Assembly (NCBI GenBank): GCA_051746665.1
Contig: JBNJFG010000050.1
Span: forward strand, 1 to 16,098
Length of the DNA: 16,098 nucleotides
Direction: 5' to 3'
Source: Halanaerobium sp051746665
GTDB lineage: Bacteria > Bacillota > Halanaerobiia > Halanaerobiales > Halanaerobiaceae
Part shown: positions 14,966 to 16,098 of the stretch, in pieces
Numbering within the stretch: position 1 is the stretch's first letter
How the letters are laid out: every line of letters begins with the position of its first letter
Made by a program: the position numbers and the translations under genes
The notes under the pieces: model-generated
What the model saw: the letters and a program-made list of their open reading frames with translations, nothing else
Databases searched by the model: none
Told to the model about the DNA's origin: nothing

Positions 14966-16006
14966 TTATTTTTGAAGCTGAAAATATTCCCAGATATAAT
15001 CATTTTTTATGAGAAGATTGTCTTCTTTAATCTCTAAAAAATGTAATCTATCACCTTGTTTAAGCTTACTTATCTGGCCATCATTTCTCTTTAAAGTTAT
15101 ATCTTTTTCCAGAATAAAGCCTGATGTTTTATAATACTTATTTTCTTTGTGATAAAAAATCCGACTCTGATCTTGAAAAGCAAAATTATTTGTTGTTTTG
15201 ATAAAATATAAGGTTTCAGCTCTTTCTAAAAAGATCCCCCCCTCTAAAGACACTGCAGTTTGATAATTATTAGCCTGGTAATATTCTCTTAAGCTGTCAA
15301 TTCGGTCATCCCTTAAAGTCATTTTTAATTTACCCTCAGCTAAATAAAAACCTGAGTCTTTAAGATATAACATAACTATCAGATTATCCAAATACTTTAA
15401 AATTTCTGCTTCCTGATAACCACGACTAATATTTTCTTGTTGATCATTTACAATTGACATAAAAGCGTACAATTCTTTAGTCTCAAATTTATTTTTTAGA
15501 TACTCTAAAACTTCTAAATATCTAGCTTGATTAGCATCAGAACCAACTTCTAGCCCTAGATTAATCCACTCTAAATCAATTACTATCCCCTCATAATCAA
15601 AATCCAATTTTTTAAGATGCTGATAATTACTGTCAATTATTTGCTGATGGTCATTATAAATATTTAAAAACATGTCATTACCAAAACTATCTAAAAACCA
15701 GAGATAAAATTTTTGATCTTGTTTTTCCAATTGCCTGGCAAATATAGATAGATTTTCCTTGCTTGTCCGATAGAAAAAAGGATATCCTCTGCTGAATACT
15801 TTTTGGGATCCAAGATGAAGTATTACTTTATCGTATTTCCTAATATCTCGGGCCAGCTCTATAATCTGATTTTGATCTGAATCTCTAAAAATCTCCAGTA
15901 TTTTTTGATCATCAGCTATTATAATCCCTTTAGCTTCAACTACTCCTGACTTTATAACCAAAAAATTTAGTATAATTAAAATTAAAATAATTATTTTAAT
16001 TTTCAT
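14966..16006 (-). CDS. Secreted GH18-like TIM-barrel protein with possible SH3-like tail
   Basis: The 346-residue protein has a signal peptide or anchor (residues 1-25, KIK then a long hydrophobic run, possible cleavage after VEA). The body looks like a TIM barrel of the GH18 type: strands VILHLGS (61-67), KFYLWFLDS (99-107), GIVIDLEWI (140-148), YAFMSIV (180-186), NLIVMLY (208-214) and TAVSLEGG (250-257). In the GH18 signature the catalytic-end residues D144 and E146 are kept (DxE), but two earlier Asp positions are Glu139 and Val142. The last 50 residues (LKQGDRLHFLEI and IWEYFQ) resemble an SH3-like domain. It may hydrolyse or bind the polymer made by the cluster, as PgaB and BcsZ do. The ATG at 16006 is chosen over 16030: GGAG (16015-16012) is 5 nt upstream and the signal peptide then starts properly. 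Confidence 0.6.
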   Translation of the reverse strand: MKIKIIILILIILNFLVIKSGVVEAKGIIIADDQKILEIFRDSDQNQIIELARDIRKYDKVILHLGSQKVFSRGYPFFYRTSKENLSIFARQLEKQDQKFYLWFLDSFGNDMFLNIYNDHQQIIDSNYQHLKKLDFDYEGIVIDLEWINLGLEVGSDANQARYLEVLEYLKNKFETKELYAFMSIVNDQQENISRGYQEAEILKYLDNLIVMLYLKDSGFYLAEGKLKMTLRDDRIDSLREYYQANNYQTAVSLEGGIFLERAETLYFIKTTNNFAFQDQSRIFYHKENKYYKTSGFILEKDITLKRNDGQISKLKQGDRLHFLEIKEDNLLIKNDYIWEYFQLQK

Positions 16007-16011
16007 TTCGG

Positions 16012-16015
16012 CTCC
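16012..16015 (-). promoter_or_regulatory. Ribosome binding site fixing the start of the GH18-like gene
   Basis: GGAG within AAAAGGAGCC on the minus strand, 5 nt before the ATG at 16006. It rules against the in-frame ATG at 16030, which would lengthen the signal peptide by eight residues. No convincing promoter was seen in the remaining bases to the window edge, so the cluster may begin further right. Confidence 0.75.
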
Positions 16016-16098
16016 TTTTAAAAGCTTCAATCAACTTATATCAACAAATTAAATAATATCTGAATCTAGAGCTTCATTTTTTTCAAAATTTCAGTTCT

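Noticed and set aside
16066..16098. Ten codons open to the right edge on the minus strand, ending in TAG (RTEILKKMKL)
   Set aside because: It could be the end of an upstream gene, but ten codons in AT-rich DNA are too few to support a call.
1..16098. CRISPR array, insertion sequence, phage genes, tRNA or rRNA
   Set aside because: No spaced direct repeats, transposase or integrase motifs, terminal inverted repeats around genes, or conserved RNA sequences were seen on either strand.

Overview
The window is a low-GC bacterial segment with Firmicutes-style signals: purine-rich Shine-Dalgarno sites (AAAGGAGG, GGGG), several TTG starts and mostly TAA stops. Two features suggest an anaerobe that also has an outer membrane: a lactate dehydrogenase/EtfAB set of the electron-confurcating type, and a TPR plus YaiO-like protein predicted to form an outer-membrane barrel. 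A diderm Firmicute such as a member of the Halanaerobiales fits best. That placement is inferred from gene content, not from a marker gene.

Left end (1-1760): the first 51 codons of a secreted protein on the minus strand run off the left edge. Divergent from it are two small plus-strand genes, a CGGC-domain protein and a YaaA-family protein. Two strong hairpins at 1679-1760 separate these from the convergent minus-strand genes.

Lactate module (1794-5691, minus strand): etfB, etfA (with an N-terminal two-cluster ferredoxin domain) and a GlcD/LctD-type FAD dehydrogenase are tightly packed. This is the gene order of the Acetobacterium lctBCD cluster. A 477-bp control region precedes etfB. It has a TTGACA-N17-TAAAAT promoter, a TGGTC-A-GACCA palindrome of the FadR/GntR operator type, an unused-looking Shine-Dalgarno site, a 22-codon leader ORF that stops right before the etfB TTG, and a 14-bp inverted repeat around a second promoter-like sequence.

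Large minus-strand cluster (5692-16006): ten genes with small gaps or overlaps, in transcription order: secreted GH18-like protein with a possible SH3-like tail; TPR plus YaiO-like barrel; single receiver domain; membrane-anchored HEAT-repeat protein; GT2 polysaccharide synthase; receiver-GGDEF diguanylate cyclase; HPt protein; soluble hybrid histidine kinase (3 PAS, HisKA, HATPase, 2 receivers); bacterial PH-domain protein; PduT-like tandem BMC shell protein. I read the first eight as an exopolysaccharide synthesis and export machine with its own phosphorelay and c-di-GMP source. The synthase makes and moves the polymer across the inner membrane, the TPR/barrel protein takes it across the outer membrane, the GH-like protein may trim it, and kinase and HPt pass phosphate to the receiver proteins. 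The last two genes do not fit this picture: a microcompartment shell trimer subunit keeping the PduT Fe-S cysteine, with no other microcompartment gene in view. They are the most puzzling part of the window.

No tRNA, rRNA, CRISPR array, transposase or phage gene was seen.
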